This document shows, in pieces, positions 1-8,738 of a stretch of 49,683 nucleotides of DNA; positions within the stretch are counted from its first letter, which is position 1, and every line of letters begins with the position of its first letter. Source of the stretch: Lysobacteraceae bacterium. Lineage in GTDB: Bacteria > Pseudomonadota > Gammaproteobacteria > Xanthomonadales > Rhodanobacteraceae. The position numbers were made by a program, and so were the translations under genes. The notes under the pieces were generated by a model. It was not told where the DNA came from. It ran no database searches and saw only the letters and a list, made by a program, of their open reading frames with translations. The stretch covers positions 1 to 49,683 of the forward strand of contig JAGWNA010000016.1 in NCBI GenBank assembly GCA_028871555.1. The letters are read 5' to 3'.

Positions 1-107
1 TCACGGTAATTGGTGGCAACGCGATGCCCCTGGCCGGCCAGGTAGCGGATGATCGCGCCACCGATGCCACCGGTACCGCCTGTAACCAATGCCGTGCGCT
101 GAGTCAT
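1..107 (-). CDS. phaB: Acetoacetyl-CoA reductase-like SDR (5' end only)
   Basis: Only the first 35 codons are present; the gene runs off the left edge. The protein begins MTQRTALVTGGTGGIGGA, the Rossmann TGxxxGIG cofactor motif of short-chain dehydrogenases, followed by GHRVATNYR. The asparagine-tyrosine-arginine after the second strand is typical of NADPH-dependent acetoacetyl-CoA reductases (PhaB/PhbB), which reduce acetoacetyl-CoA to 3-hydroxybutyryl-CoA for polyhydroxyalkanoate synthesis. A good Shine-Dalgarno (AGGAG, 9 bases before the ATG) fixes the start. With so little sequence, another SDR such as FabG is possible. Confidence 0.7.
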   Translation of the reverse strand, partial: MTQRTALVTGGTGGIGGAIIRYLAGQGHRVATNYR

Positions 108-222
108 GTTGTGGATCTCCTGTGTGGTGAAGCAAGAGGGTGCGTGTCATGCCGGCAGCATCGCAAACGAGTGCTGCAATTGGTCATCGCAGCGAGCCGG
201 CATACGGTTTCTTTATAGCGGT

Positions 223-1089
223 TCAGGCGACAGAACGACCGCTGCATTGCGGCAAAAGGGCGGGGTCGAAACCGGCCAGCGCCTGCGCCAGCGAACCGTG
301 CACGTCGGCGGCTGCCGTGGGTGCCGGCAGCCCCAGAAAAGCCAGCGCCTGGCGCAAGGCCGGCAATGGGTCGGCCGGATCGACCGGAAAGGCCCGGTCG
401 GATTTCGACAGCTTGCGGCCATCGCCATCGAGCACCAGCGGCAGGTGCCGATACGCTGGCGTGGGCAGCCCGAGACAGCGTTGCAGCCAGATCTGTCGCG
501 CGGTGGAGTCGAGCAGGTCGTGACCGCGCACCACCTCGGTGATGCGCTGGAACGCATCGTCCACCACGCAGGCCAGCTGGTACGAATAGGCGTCGTCGGC
601 GCGGCGTATCACGAAGTCGCCCACGCTCTGGCGCAGATGCTCGCGCTGCGGGCCTTGCAGTGCATCGTGGAAATCCAGCGCGATATCCGGCACGCGCAGG
701 CGCCATGCCGGCGGTCGATCGGGGTTGGCCGGTGCGATGCATTGTCCGTCGCGATGTATCCCGCCGTTGGCCGCCAGATCGCTGCGGCTGCACCAGCAGG
801 CAAAGGCCATGCCCGCGGCGCGCAATTGCTCGAACGCCGCCTCGTACGCGCCGCGTCGCTGCGACTGGAACAGCGGCGGCGTATCGGCCACCAGGCCGAA
901 GGCCGGCAGCGCGGCGAGAATGCCGCTGGCCGATCCGGGGACTTCGCGCGTGGGGTCGATGTCTTCCATTCGCAGCAGCCACTGGCCGCCGGCGTGTCGC
1001 GCACTCAGCCAGCTGCCGACCGCCGCCACCAGCGAGCCGAAATGCAGTTGACCGGTGGGAGAAGGGGCGAAGCGGCCGCGATAGGTCAT
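223..1089 (-). CDS. gluQ: Glutamyl-Q tRNA(Asp) synthetase
   Basis: A 288-residue GluRS paralogue lacking the anticodon-binding domain. It activates glutamate and attaches it to queuosine at position 34 of tRNA(Asp). The start MTYRGRFAPSPTGQLHFGS carries the class I HIGH-like motif, and KLSKS near residue 227 is the KMSKS-like motif. A Cys-x-Cys (CWCSR, about residue 98) starts the zinc site. The length fits GluQ (about 290-310) and not full GluRS (about 470). The related queuosine enzyme QueG is encoded at 14.35 kb. It is transcribed toward the reductase gene on the same strand and away from htpG. Confidence 0.95.
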   Translation of the reverse strand: MTYRGRFAPSPTGQLHFGSLVAAVGSWLSARHAGGQWLLRMEDIDPTREVPGSASGILAALPAFGLVADTPPLFQSQRRGAYEAAFEQLRAAGMAFACWCSRSDLAANGGIHRDGQCIAPANPDRPPAWRLRVPDIALDFHDALQGPQREHLRQSVGDFVIRRADDAYSYQLACVVDDAFQRITEVVRGHDLLDSTARQIWLQRCLGLPTPAYRHLPLVLDGDGRKLSKSDRAFPVDPADPLPALRQALAFLGLPAPTAAADVHGSLAQALAGFDPALLPQCSGRSVA

Positions 1090-1490
1090 GCGGATATTCT
1101 AGGAGCCTGTCGGGCTCCTGGTGCTGCCGGGAGGTGTCGCCTGCGGCGTGGTTCCCGGAAAAGCCGCCGGACCCCTTGAAACTCCCGCTCGCCGCCCCGA
1201 ATGATGGCAGGCCGCCATAGGCGCGTTTTCCCCTGACTGCCCATGGCGGGCACCATGCTCCGCATCGCCGTGCGTCGCGTCGCATGGTTCGGTGTCGCTC
1301 GTCTTCCGGTCCGGCAGAGGAGTGACCTGCGCATCGCCGCGACGGCGGATATCGCGCGGCATGACCGACATATTGCGCCCTCGCCCCTTGTGGAGGCGCC
1401 CGGGGAAGAGGGCAGGGCGAGAGGCCGGCATCTGCCGGCGGCTCGCCCGTTTCGCCATCCGTTCTTTCAGCCTGACAAGAGTTGCCATCC
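1090..1490. other. gluQ-htpG divergent intergenic region
   Basis: About 400 bases between divergent starts. It holds a candidate heat-shock promoter for htpG (1175-1202) and, inside the predicted htpG leader, a possible stem pairing CTCGCCC near 1379 with GGGCGAG near 1416. Short frames here have no recognisable protein features, so I call no gene. Confidence 0.5.
1175..1202 (+). promoter_or_regulatory. Candidate sigma-32 (RpoH) promoter for htpG
   Basis: CTTGAAA at 1175-1181, 13 bases, then CCCCGAAT at 1195-1202. The RpoH consensus is CTTGAAA, 13-17 bases, CCCCATnT, so the -35 is perfect and the -10 matches in six of eight positions. htpG is a classical RpoH target. The predicted 5' leader would be long, about 280 bases. 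Confidence 0.55.
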
Positions 1491-3389
1491 ATGAACGCAC
1501 CTGCCGAAACCCGCAAGTTCGAAGCCGAAGTCGCCCAGGTACTGCACCTGGTCACGCATTCGCTGTACTCGCACAAGGAAATCTTCCTGCGCGAACTGAT
1601 CTCAAACGCCTCCGACGCCTGCGACAAGCTGCGCTTCGAATCGATCGCCAGGCCCGAACTGTCCGCCGGCGACAGCGAGCTGCACATCGACGTGAGCTGG
1701 GACGCGACCGCACGCACCGTCACCGTGCACGACAACGGCATCGGCATGACCCGCGACGAGGTGGTGGCCAACATCGGCACCATCGCCAGTTCCGGCACGC
1801 GCCGCTTCCTGGAGGCGATGAGCGGCGAGCAGAAGGCCGACGCGCGGCTGATCGGCCAGTTCGGCGTGGGCTTCTATTCCGCCTTCGTGGTGGCCGACAA
1901 GGTCACCGTCGTCACCCGCCGCGCCGACGCGCCGGCCGGCGAGGGCGTGAAGTGGGAAAGCGACGGCAAGGGCGAATACACGCTGGAGCAGGTCGAGCTG
2001 GCCGAGCGCGGCACCGCGGTAACCCTGCACCTGAAGGCCGACGAGGACGACTTCCTCAAGGGCTGGCAGCTGCGCTCGCTGATCCGCAAATACTCCGACC
2101 ACGTTGCCTTCCCGATCCGCATTCCGAAGGAAGTCGAGGCGAAAGAGGGCGAAGCGGCGCCCGCGCGCGAGTGGGAAACCGCCAACGATGCCTCCGCGCT
2201 GTGGGCCAAGCCCAGGGCCGACATCAGCGACGACGACTACCAGGGCTTCTACAAGTCGCTCGGCCACGATTTCAACGATGCGCTGGCGTGGACGCACAAC
2301 CGCGTCGAGGGCAGCCAGAGCTTCACCACTCTGCTCTATATCCCGTCGCAGCCGCCGTTCGACCTGATGATGGGCGGCCGTGACGAGCGCAAGGGCCTGA
2401 AGCTGTACATCAAGCGCGTCTTCATCATGGATGCCGCCGAGGAGCTGCTGCCGAACTACCTGCGCTTCGTGCGCGGCGTGGTGGATGCCGACGACCTGCC
2501 GCTCAACGTCAGTCGCGAATTGCTGCAGCAGAACCGTCAGCTCGATCGCATCAAGGCCGCCTGCGTCAAGCGCGTGCTGGATCTGATCGAAAAGCTGGCC
2601 AGGGACGAGCCCGAGAAATTCGCCACGTTCTACAAGGCGTTCGGCAATACGCTCAAGGAAGGCGTCAGCGAAGACGCCAACAACCGCGAGCGCATCGCCA
2701 AGCTGCTGCGCTTCGCCTCCACCGGCACCTTGTCGATGCCCGGCGCAGGGAGCGCGCAGACCGTCTCGTTCGACGACTATATCGGGCGCATGGCGGTGGG
2801 TCAGGACACCATCTGGTTCATCACCGCCGACAGCTACGCCGCGGCGCTGGGCAGTCCGCAGCTGGAGGCGTTCAAGGCCAAGGGCATCGAAGTGCTGCTG
2901 ATGTCCGACCGCATCGACGAATGGATGCTGGGCAGCCTCAGCGAATATGCCGGCAAGAAACTCAAGAACGTGGCCAAGGGCGAGCTGCCGCTGGACGAGG
3001 CCGACAAGGCGAAACAGGAAGAGGCCAGCAAGGCCGCCGAGCCGCTGCTGAAAAAGCTGAAGGAGCTGCTGGGCGATCGCGTGAGTGAGGTGAAGGTATC
3101 CGCCCGTCTCACCGATTCGCCGTCCTGCCTCGCCCTCAGCGACTACGAGATGGCCCCGCACATAGCCCGCCTGCTGCGCGAAGCCGGCCACGACATGCCC
3201 CAGAACAAGCCCACGCTGGAGATCAATCCGGCCCATGCGCTGGTCAAGCGGGTGGAGGCCGAGGCCGACGAGGCCAAGGCTCGCGACCTTGCCGGCTTGC
3301 TGCTGGAGCAGGCCGAGATCGCCGCCGGGGCGCAATTGCCGGATCCGGCGGCGTTTGTGCAGCGGATGAACCGGGTGTTGCTGGGGTAA
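1491..3389 (+). CDS. htpG: Molecular chaperone HtpG (Hsp90)
   Basis: A cytoplasmic ATP-dependent chaperone of 632 residues, normal for bacterial HtpG. N-terminal GHKL ATPase motifs are present in order: ELISNASDACDKLR (ATP-site Glu/Asn), DNGIGMT, GTIASSGTRRF and GQFGVGFYSAF. The middle domain (PFDLMMGGRDERKGLKLYIKRVFI) and the dimerisation domain, ending near NRVLLG, are complete. ATG 1491 gives the usual N-terminus; an in-frame TTG at 1482 would add only three residues. A strong intrinsic terminator follows at 3416, so the gene is probably monocistronic. Confidence 0.97.
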   Translation: MNAPAETRKFEAEVAQVLHLVTHSLYSHKEIFLRELISNASDACDKLRFESIARPELSAGDSELHIDVSWDATARTVTVHDNGIGMTRDEVVANIGTIASSGTRRFLEAMSGEQKADARLIGQFGVGFYSAFVVADKVTVVTRRADAPAGEGVKWESDGKGEYTLEQVELAERGTAVTLHLKADEDDFLKGWQLRSLIRKYSDHVAFPIRIPKEVEAKEGEAAPAREWETANDASALWAKPRADISDDDYQGFYKSLGHDFNDALAWTHNRVEGSQSFTTLLYIPSQPPFDLMMGGRDERKGLKLYIKRVFIMDAAEELLPNYLRFVRGVVDADDLPLNVSRELLQQNRQLDRIKAACVKRVLDLIEKLARDEPEKFATFYKAFGNTLKEGVSEDANNRERIAKLLRFASTGTLSMPGAGSAQTVSFDDYIGRMAVGQDTIWFITADSYAAALGSPQLEAFKAKGIEVLLMSDRIDEWMLGSLSEYAGKKLKNVAKGELPLDEADKAKQEEASKAAEPLLKKLKELLGDRVSEVKVSARLTDSPSCLALSDYEMAPHIARLLREAGHDMPQNKPTLEINPAHALVKRVEAEADEAKARDLAGLLLEQAEIAAGAQLPDPAAFVQRMNRVLLG

Positions 3390-3415
3390 GCCGCGGCGCG
3401 CGGTGCCGATGCGAG

Positions 3416-3442
3416 AAAGCCCGCCACTCGGCGGGCTTTTCT
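3416..3442 (+). terminator. Intrinsic terminator of htpG
   Basis: AAAGCCCGCC, a 4-base loop, then GGCGGGCTTTT: a 10-bp perfect stem followed by T-rich sequence, 27 bases after the htpG stop. Confidence 0.85.
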
Positions 3443-3817
3443 TGATGCGCCCGGCAGGGCGCACACACTTGGAGGTGCGAGTCTTCTCCCGCCAGGCAAC
3501 CGCCGTGGGCGGAGCCGCGCGGGGGTGGTCTGGAGGGACGGCCGGGGCAACCTGCGGCCCCGGCCCGAGCCGGGGCGTTCACTGCGATGCTGGCTGACAG
3601 GTGCCGGGTCCGCTCTTGAACGGAATTGCGAAGCGCTCCAGCAGAGACGCCGGCATCTTGAAAGGCCGCCGTCCCGGCGTTTTTTCGAGTCGGCGAGTCC
3701 GGCGCCTTCCCGGATTCGCTTTCGCCGATCCGCCACTGGCGTGATTGATCGCGGCGAACCATCCGTGGCACACCGGGTACGCATCGAGGGCGCACGAGGG
3801 TCGCCCGTTGCGACCGA
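3443..3817. other. Intergenic region between htpG and lpxO
   Basis: About 375 bases with no convincing gene. It contains a strong GC hairpin without a T tract (GGCCGGGGC at 3540-3548 pairing with GCCCCGGCC at 3557-3565) and a terminator-like hairpin with six Ts at 3647-3685. An 85-codon minus-strand frame (3579-3836) overlaps the end of lpxO and has no family features. Confidence 0.5.
3647..3685 (+). terminator. Orphan terminator-like hairpin
   Basis: ACGCCGG (3647-3653) pairs with CCGGCGT (3674-3680) around a 20-base loop and runs into T6 (3680-3685). It lies 240 bases beyond the htpG terminator, and no plus-strand gene ends here. Confidence 0.4.
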
Positions 3818-4774
3818 TCAGCGAAAGATCGGCCATGGCGCCAGGAAGATCAGCCAGATCAGGAGCAGGATGCCGATGTACTTGCAGGCCCTGTACAGCT
3901 TCCTGTGCCTGCGCTTGAACAGCGCCTTGAGCGCATGGCCGGCTCCTCGCCGGCGCTGGCTGAGCGCAAAGAGGCGGTTCACGAAACCGGTTTTCTCCGC
4001 TTCGCCATCGGTGTTCGGCGAAGCGGTGATCCTGCCCATGAAGGCGCTTACCCGCTGGTTGATCGCGCGCATCCAGCGCGTGCGCAGCGGGCGCTCCACG
4101 TCGGCGAACAGGATCACCCTGGTCTGCCCGGTCCTGTTCTCGGCCCAGTGCACATAGGTTTCGTCGAATACCACGTCCTTGCCGTCGCCCCAGGCGTGCT
4201 CCTCGCCATCGACGAGGATGCGGCAGTCGGGCGAATTGGGCGTGATCAGCCCCAGGTGGTAGCGCAGCGAGCCGGCAAACGGATCACGGTGCGGGTTGAG
4301 CTTGCTGCCTGGCGGCAGCAGCGCGAACATCGCAGCCTTGATGCTGGGGATCGCCTGCAGCAGTGCGACCGTCTGCGGGCACAGGGCCTCGGCCGATGCC
4401 AGCGGCTCGCCGTACCACTTGAGGTAAAAGCGCTTCCAGCCCTGCTTGAAGAAACTGTTGAAGCTGGCGTCGTTGTGCTGCTCGGTGGCCCGGATGTAAC
4501 CCTCGTCGAACAGGCGCGTCGCCTCATCGCGAATGATCTGCCAGTTGGCCTGCAGCAGATCGAGCTGCGGAAAGCCGCGGCGATCGAGGATCGGTTGCGC
4601 CGGCACTGCCGAAAACGCATACATCAACAGGTTGTACGGTGCGAACACGGCCGAGTGATCGACCAATTGGCGATCGAAACGCAGCCGTGCGCGGCCGCGC
4701 AGGTGCACCAGCAGCACGCACAGCGTGAACAGCACAAGCAACAGCAGCAGGAACAGGCGGGGAGCAAGAATCAT
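3818..4774 (-). CDS. lpxO: LpxO-like lipid A / aspartyl-asparaginyl beta-hydroxylase
   Basis: A 318-residue member of the Fe(II)/2-oxoglutarate-dependent Asp/Asn beta-hydroxylase family. Bacterial homologues of this form 2-hydroxylate a lipid A secondary acyl chain at the inner membrane. A hydrophobic N-terminal anchor (residues 1-25) and a C-terminal hydrophobic segment (KYIGILLLIWLIFLAPW) frame the catalytic domain, as in LpxO. The iron ligand motif NPHRDPF (about residue 160) and the later histidine in ETYVHWAENRT are present, followed by RVILFADVERP, typical of the family. The neighbouring phoH-like gene is on the same strand but starts far upstream. Confidence 0.85.
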   Translation of the reverse strand: MILAPRLFLLLLLVLFTLCVLLVHLRGRARLRFDRQLVDHSAVFAPYNLLMYAFSAVPAQPILDRRGFPQLDLLQANWQIIRDEATRLFDEGYIRATEQHNDASFNSFFKQGWKRFYLKWYGEPLASAEALCPQTVALLQAIPSIKAAMFALLPPGSKLNPHRDPFAGSLRYHLGLITPNSPDCRILVDGEEHAWGDGKDVVFDETYVHWAENRTGQTRVILFADVERPLRTRWMRAINQRVSAFMGRITASPNTDGEAEKTGFVNRLFALSQRRRGAGHALKALFKRRHRKLYRACKYIGILLLIWLIFLAPWPIFR

Positions 4775-4902
4775 GGGCGTCTGGACCGGGAACGGCGGAC
4801 GCCCATTCTACGCTTCCCGCGGATGCTGATGGCCAGGCAGCCCGGCAGCATCGCGGCTGAAGCCGCCCACAAACGCTGCCTGCCCGGCAGGCTGGGCGGG
4901 AG

Positions 4903-6282
4903 CTACAGCACCTCCGCGGCGAAATCCGCCAGCCGCGAACGCTCGCCGCGGCGCAGCGTGATATGCGCCGAGTGCTCCCATTGCTTGAAGCGGTCCACCG
5001 CGTAGGTGAGGCCGGAAGTGGTCTCGGTGAGGTAAGGCGTGTCGATCTGTTCGACGTTGCCCAGGCAGACGATCTTGGTGCCCGGTCCGGCGCGGGTGAC
5101 CAGGGTTTTCATCTGCTTCGGGGTGAGGTTCTGCGCCTCGTCGATGATCAGGTAGCGCGACAGGAAAGTGCGTCCGCGCATGAAGTTCAGCGAGCGGATC
5201 TTGATGCGCGAGGCAAGCAGGTCGTTGGTGGCCTGGCGCCCCCAGCTGCCGCCGTCCTCGGGGTTGGCCAGCACTTCCAGGTTGTCGGTCAGCGCGCCCA
5301 TCCACGGGGTCATTTTTTCTTCCTCGGTGCCGGGCAGGAAGCCGATGTCCTCGCCCACCGAGACCGTGGCGCGGGTCATGATGATCTCGCGGTAGAGCTG
5401 CTGATCCATCACCTGCGCGAGGCCGGCCGCCAGCGCCAGCAGGGTCTTGCCGGTGCCGGCGTTGCCGAGCAGGGTGACGAAGTCGATGTCCGGGTCCATC
5501 AGCGCGTTGAGTGCGAAGTTCTGTTCGCGGTTGCGTGCGCCGATGCCCCACACATGGTGGTTGGCGTGCGAATGATCGTCCAGCAGCACCAGCGTGGCGC
5601 TGGCATCGTCGATGTGCAGCACACGCAGTTCGACGTCATTCTCGCCCGGCAGGTACAGGCATTGGTTGGGGTACCACTCCTCTTCGCTGTGCCGATCCAC
5701 CTGGTAGAACGTGCGCCCGCGCTCGCTCCATGACCTCACCTCCGGGTGCCGGTCCCAGAAATCCTCGGGCAGCTTGGCGGCACCGGTGTAGAGCAGGGAG
5801 AAATCATCCAGCGCACGGTCGTTTTCGTAGTCCTCGGCGACGATGCCGTAGATGCTTGCCTTGATCCGCAGGTTGATGTCCTTGCTGACCAGAATGACCT
5901 CCCGCTCGGGGTTCTGGTCGCGCAGTTCGATCACGCCGGACAGGATCTGGTTGTCCGCCTTGTCGTGCCCATTGCTGACGCGCTGCTGGAAGTACAGGCG
6001 GCCGGCCGCCGCACCCTGCTTGAGGGTGATGCCCTGGGGATTGGTCAGCGCCAGTCCGTCGCGCAGATCGTGCTGCTTGCCGCGTTCGATCAGTTCGTTG
6101 AGAAAACGGCTGACCTGACGGCCGTTGCGCGAGACTTCCGAGGAGCCTTTCTTTTTTTCGTCCAGTTCCTCCAGCACGGTCATCGGGATGAAGACATCGT
6201 GTTCCTCGAAGCGGAACAGCGAGGTCGGGTCGTGCAGCAGGACGTTGGTGTCCAGGGCGTAGATGCGCTTGCTTCCGGTCAT
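4903..6282 (-). CDS. PIN-PhoH family ATPase
   Basis: 459 residues with two domains. The N-terminal PIN nuclease-like domain begins RIYALDTNVLLHDP and carries acidic residues in VLEELDEKKKG. The C-terminal PhoH ATPase domain has Walker A GNAGTGKTLLA (about residue 270) and Walker B YLIIDEAQNL. PIN-PhoH fusions (PhoH2/YlaK type) are ATP-dependent RNA helicase/nuclease proteins in the few studied cases; the role here is unknown. The ATG at 6282 gives the expected PIN N-terminus. No toxin-antitoxin partner gene lies upstream, so I would not call it a TA module. Confidence 0.9.
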   Translation of the reverse strand: MTGSKRIYALDTNVLLHDPTSLFRFEEHDVFIPMTVLEELDEKKKGSSEVSRNGRQVSRFLNELIERGKQHDLRDGLALTNPQGITLKQGAAAGRLYFQQRVSNGHDKADNQILSGVIELRDQNPEREVILVSKDINLRIKASIYGIVAEDYENDRALDDFSLLYTGAAKLPEDFWDRHPEVRSWSERGRTFYQVDRHSEEEWYPNQCLYLPGENDVELRVLHIDDASATLVLLDDHSHANHHVWGIGARNREQNFALNALMDPDIDFVTLLGNAGTGKTLLALAAGLAQVMDQQLYREIIMTRATVSVGEDIGFLPGTEEEKMTPWMGALTDNLEVLANPEDGGSWGRQATNDLLASRIKIRSLNFMRGRTFLSRYLIIDEAQNLTPKQMKTLVTRAGPGTKIVCLGNVEQIDTPYLTETTSGLTYAVDRFKQWEHSAHITLRRGERSRLADFAAEVL

Positions 6283-6414
6283 GCGGAAGAATCCTCGCGG
6301 GTGGATGGGTGGAAGAATCGCGGTGCAAGGGTGGCCGCGGGCGGATGGGCATGGCGATCGCCATCGGCTGCTTGCCGACGTGCCGGGGCGGGGAAGCCAT
6401 GAAGGGAGCGCGGA

Positions 6415-6876
6415 TCACCGGGCGGGGATGGCATCGAGCACGCACTGCGCGTGACCGGGGACCTTCACGTTGCGCCATTCGCGAGCCAGCCTGCCGGTGG
6501 GGTCGATCAGGAAAGTGCTGCGCACGACACCCATGTGGCGCTTGCCGTACAGCATCTTCTCGCGGATCACGTCGAATGCCTGGCACCAGGTTTCCCCGGG
6601 ATCGGAGATCAGCGGAAACGGCAGGTTGTGCTTCAGGGCAAAGTTCGCATGCGATTTCACCGGGTCGCGCGACACGCCGATGACCTGCGCGCCACGCCGG
6701 CGAAAATCGGCGTACAGGTCGCGGAAGTCCTTCGCCTCGCCGGTGCAGCCGGGCGTGCTGTCCCTGGGGTAGAAATACACCACCACCCATGCGCCGCGCA
6801 GACTGGCCAGATCGAGTTCGCTGCCATCGCCGATCGGGCCTCTGAGTCGCGGGATCATCTGGCCGATGTCGGGCAT
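6415..6876 (-). CDS. bcp: Thiol peroxidase Bcp/PrxQ
   Basis: A 153-residue peroxiredoxin that reduces hydrogen and organic peroxides. The peroxidatic cysteine is in YPRDSTPGCTGEAKDF (about residue 44) with the upstream Pro and Thr. Many PrxQ proteins have a second, resolving cysteine five residues later; here that position is not cysteine. The only other early candidate is Cys in GETWCQAF, so this looks like the 1-Cys or distant-resolving type. The start is placed at 6876 because GGAG sits 6 bases upstream; the frame could extend 9 codons further. It lies downstream of gcvR on the same strand, the same order as in Escherichia coli. Confidence 0.93.
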   Translation of the reverse strand: MPDIGQMIPRLRGPIGDGSELDLASLRGAWVVVYFYPRDSTPGCTGEAKDFRDLYADFRRRGAQVIGVSRDPVKSHANFALKHNLPFPLISDPGETWCQAFDVIREKMLYGKRHMGVVRSTFLIDPTGRLAREWRNVKVPGHAQCVLDAIPAR

Positions 6877-7118
6877 GGCAGCTCCGGTGCGGCGGCCGGG
6901 CACCGCACTTGTGGGTGGGCAGGGGGAGCGGCAAATCTGCCTGGGCCGGTCGGCCTGGTTGCCGGAACCGCCGGGCGCACCGGCACCGGGGTGACGCTCA
7001 GCATGAATCGATGTGCCGTCTGCAATGCCGGAGACCCTCGACAGGTGTCGGGAGCAAGACTAGCGCGTGAATGGCCGCGGATAACAGCCCTTGCCAGGCA
7101 ACCGATATCGCGCGATCC

Positions 7119-7682
7119 TCAGAATTTGACCGGGTCCATGATCGCGTCGAGATTCAGCCCGTCGCACAGTTCGAGAAAATCGTCGCGCAGGGCGGCGATG
7201 TGGATCTCCGCCGGGATGCCGATGGTGAACTGCGCCTGGAACATCTCGGCGCCGGTCTGCATCGCGTGGTAGCGTGTGGAGTTCAGTTGTTCCACGCTGA
7301 TCCCGTGCTGGCTGAAGAACTCCACGATCCGTGCCACGATGCCGGGTCGGTCGGCAGCCACCACTTCCACCAGATACGGCAGCAGATGCGAGCTGTTCTC
7401 GCGCGGACTGGTGCGGTAATGCACCAGCCGCAGGCTCTCGTCCCGAGCCAGCTTGGTCAGGGCGGTTTCCAGTTTCGCCAGCGCATCCCACGTGCCGCTG
7501 GCCAGCAGCATCAGCGAGATTTCCGTGCCGATGGTCGAGACGCGCGATTCGGAGAGATTGCAGCCTGCATCGGCGATGCGTTTGGCCAGCGCCAGCAACG
7601 GCGATTTGGCCGTCGGGGTGAGCACCTGGATCAACAGCTGGTTGTCGTTGCCCGAACGCGCAGAGGACGAAGAGGATTTCAA
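7119..7682 (-). CDS. gcvR: Glycine cleavage system regulator GcvR
   Basis: 187 residues with two ACT domains (about 15-85 and 103-180), the second containing the ligand-binding style segment [17 protein letters not shown]. GcvR binds GcvA and, in the absence of glycine, represses gcvTHP in enterobacteria. The only in-frame initiation codon upstream of the first ACT domain is TTG at 7682. It diverges from dapA and precedes bcp, matching the dapA/gcvR-bcp order of E. coli, which supports the assignment. No gcv genes are in the window. Confidence 0.9.
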   Translation of the reverse strand: MKSSSSSARSGNDNQLLIQVLTPTAKSPLLALAKRIADAGCNLSESRVSTIGTEISLMLLASGTWDALAKLETALTKLARDESLRLVHYRTSPRENSSHLLPYLVEVVAADRPGIVARIVEFFSQHGISVEQLNSTRYHAMQTGAEMFQAQFTIGIPAEIHIAALRDDFLELCDGLNLDAIMDPVKF

Positions 7683-7747
7683 GAGGGCCTGCCTGTGACG
7701 TCATTGCGCGCAATGCGGACGCATGAGACTACTCCAATCAAGTCTAC

Positions 7748-7777
7748 TTGCCCGTCCGCCAAGGCGGCAAGTAACAT
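7748..7777 (+). promoter_or_regulatory. Candidate dapA promoter
   Basis: TTGCCC (7748-7753), 18 bases, TAACAT (7772-7777). The spacer contains CCGCC-AA-GGCGG, a short palindrome in the gcvR-dapA divergent region. The predicted transcription start is near 7784, six bases before the ATG at 7790. Confidence 0.35.
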
Positions 7778-7789
7778 GACCGGCTTGCC

Positions 7790-8704
7790 ATGTTGCGGAA
7801 TCGTGCCTTGAACATTCGCGGAAGCATCTGCGCGCTGGTCACTCCGTTCACGGCCGACGGTGCGCTCGACCTGCCCGCCTTTGGCCGATTGCTGGACTAC
7901 CAGTTGGCTGGCGGCACGCAGGCGCTGGTGGTCGCCGGCTCGACCGGCGAGGCCCACATGCTCGAACACGACGAGTTCGACCGCTTGCTGGCGTTTGCCC
8001 TTGAACGGGTGGCCGGGCGGGTGCCGGTGCTGGCCGGTACCGGCGAAGCGGGCACCGCCAAGACCATTGCCATGACCCGTCGCGCCAGGGCGCTGGGTGC
8101 CGCTGCCGCATTGGTGGTGGTTCCGTTTTACGTGCGCCCGACCCAGGAGGGGCTGCGTCGGCATTACCTGGAAGTGGCCGAGCACGGCGGCCTGCCGCTG
8201 CTGCTGTACAACGTGCCCAGCCGCACCGGCTGCGATCTGCTGCCGGCAACCGTGGCCCGGCTGCGTGAACACCCGGCGATCGTCGGCATCAAGGAGGCAT
8301 GCAGCGATCATCGGCGGATTCTGGCCCTGGCGGAACTTGTGCGCGAGGATTTCGTCTATCTGTCCGGTGACGATGGCAGTGCAGGCGAGGCCATGCTGGC
8401 CGGTGCGGCCGGTACCATCTCAGTGGTGGCCAATCTGGCGCCGAACGCTTTTCGTCGGTTGTGCGATGCCGCCACTGGTGGCGACAGGGTTGCCACGGCG
8501 CATTGCCGGGCCGGACTCGAGCCGTTGCTGAAGGCGCTCGACTGTGCGCCGAATCCGATCGCGGTCAAGGCAGGACTGCCTGCGCTGGGGCTGGGTTCGG
8601 CGTTGCCGAGGTTGCCGCTGGTCGAACTGGAAGACGGCCCGGATCGCACTCGATTACACCAAGCGTTGTCCAGTCTGGCATCCTTGGCGACTGCAACCGG
8701 TTGA
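7790..8704 (+). CDS. dapA: 4-hydroxy-tetrahydrodipicolinate synthase
   Basis: A 304-residue TIM-barrel class I aldolase that condenses pyruvate with aspartate semialdehyde in lysine and diaminopimelate synthesis. Family motifs: VTPFTADGALD, the GSTGEA pyruvate-binding loop, the catalytic Tyr in LLLYNVPSRTG and the Schiff-base lysine in IVGIKEACSD (about residue 167). The ATG at 7790 has no clear ribosome site and would be almost leaderless from the candidate promoter. A TTG at 7808 (giving LNIRGSICALVTPF) is an alternative closer to the usual family N-terminus. It is followed 34 bases later by a BamC-like gene, as in E. coli. Confidence 0.95.
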   Translation: MLRNRALNIRGSICALVTPFTADGALDLPAFGRLLDYQLAGGTQALVVAGSTGEAHMLEHDEFDRLLAFALERVAGRVPVLAGTGEAGTAKTIAMTRRARALGAAAALVVVPFYVRPTQEGLRRHYLEVAEHGGLPLLLYNVPSRTGCDLLPATVARLREHPAIVGIKEACSDHRRILALAELVREDFVYLSGDDGSAGEAMLAGAAGTISVVANLAPNAFRRLCDAATGGDRVATAHCRAGLEPLLKALDCAPNPIAVKAGLPALGLGSALPRLPLVELEDGPDRTRLHQALSSLASLATATG

Positions 8705-8738
8705 AGGTTGCCTGACTTATCTCACGGAATCTGCTTAC

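Noticed and set aside
3579..3836. Possible 85-residue minus-strand gene after lpxO
   Set aside because: Overlaps the lpxO end, no ribosome site, no recognisable features.
4903..6282. Toxin-antitoxin system based on PIN-PhoH
   Set aside because: No small upstream antitoxin-like gene overlaps or adjoins the start.
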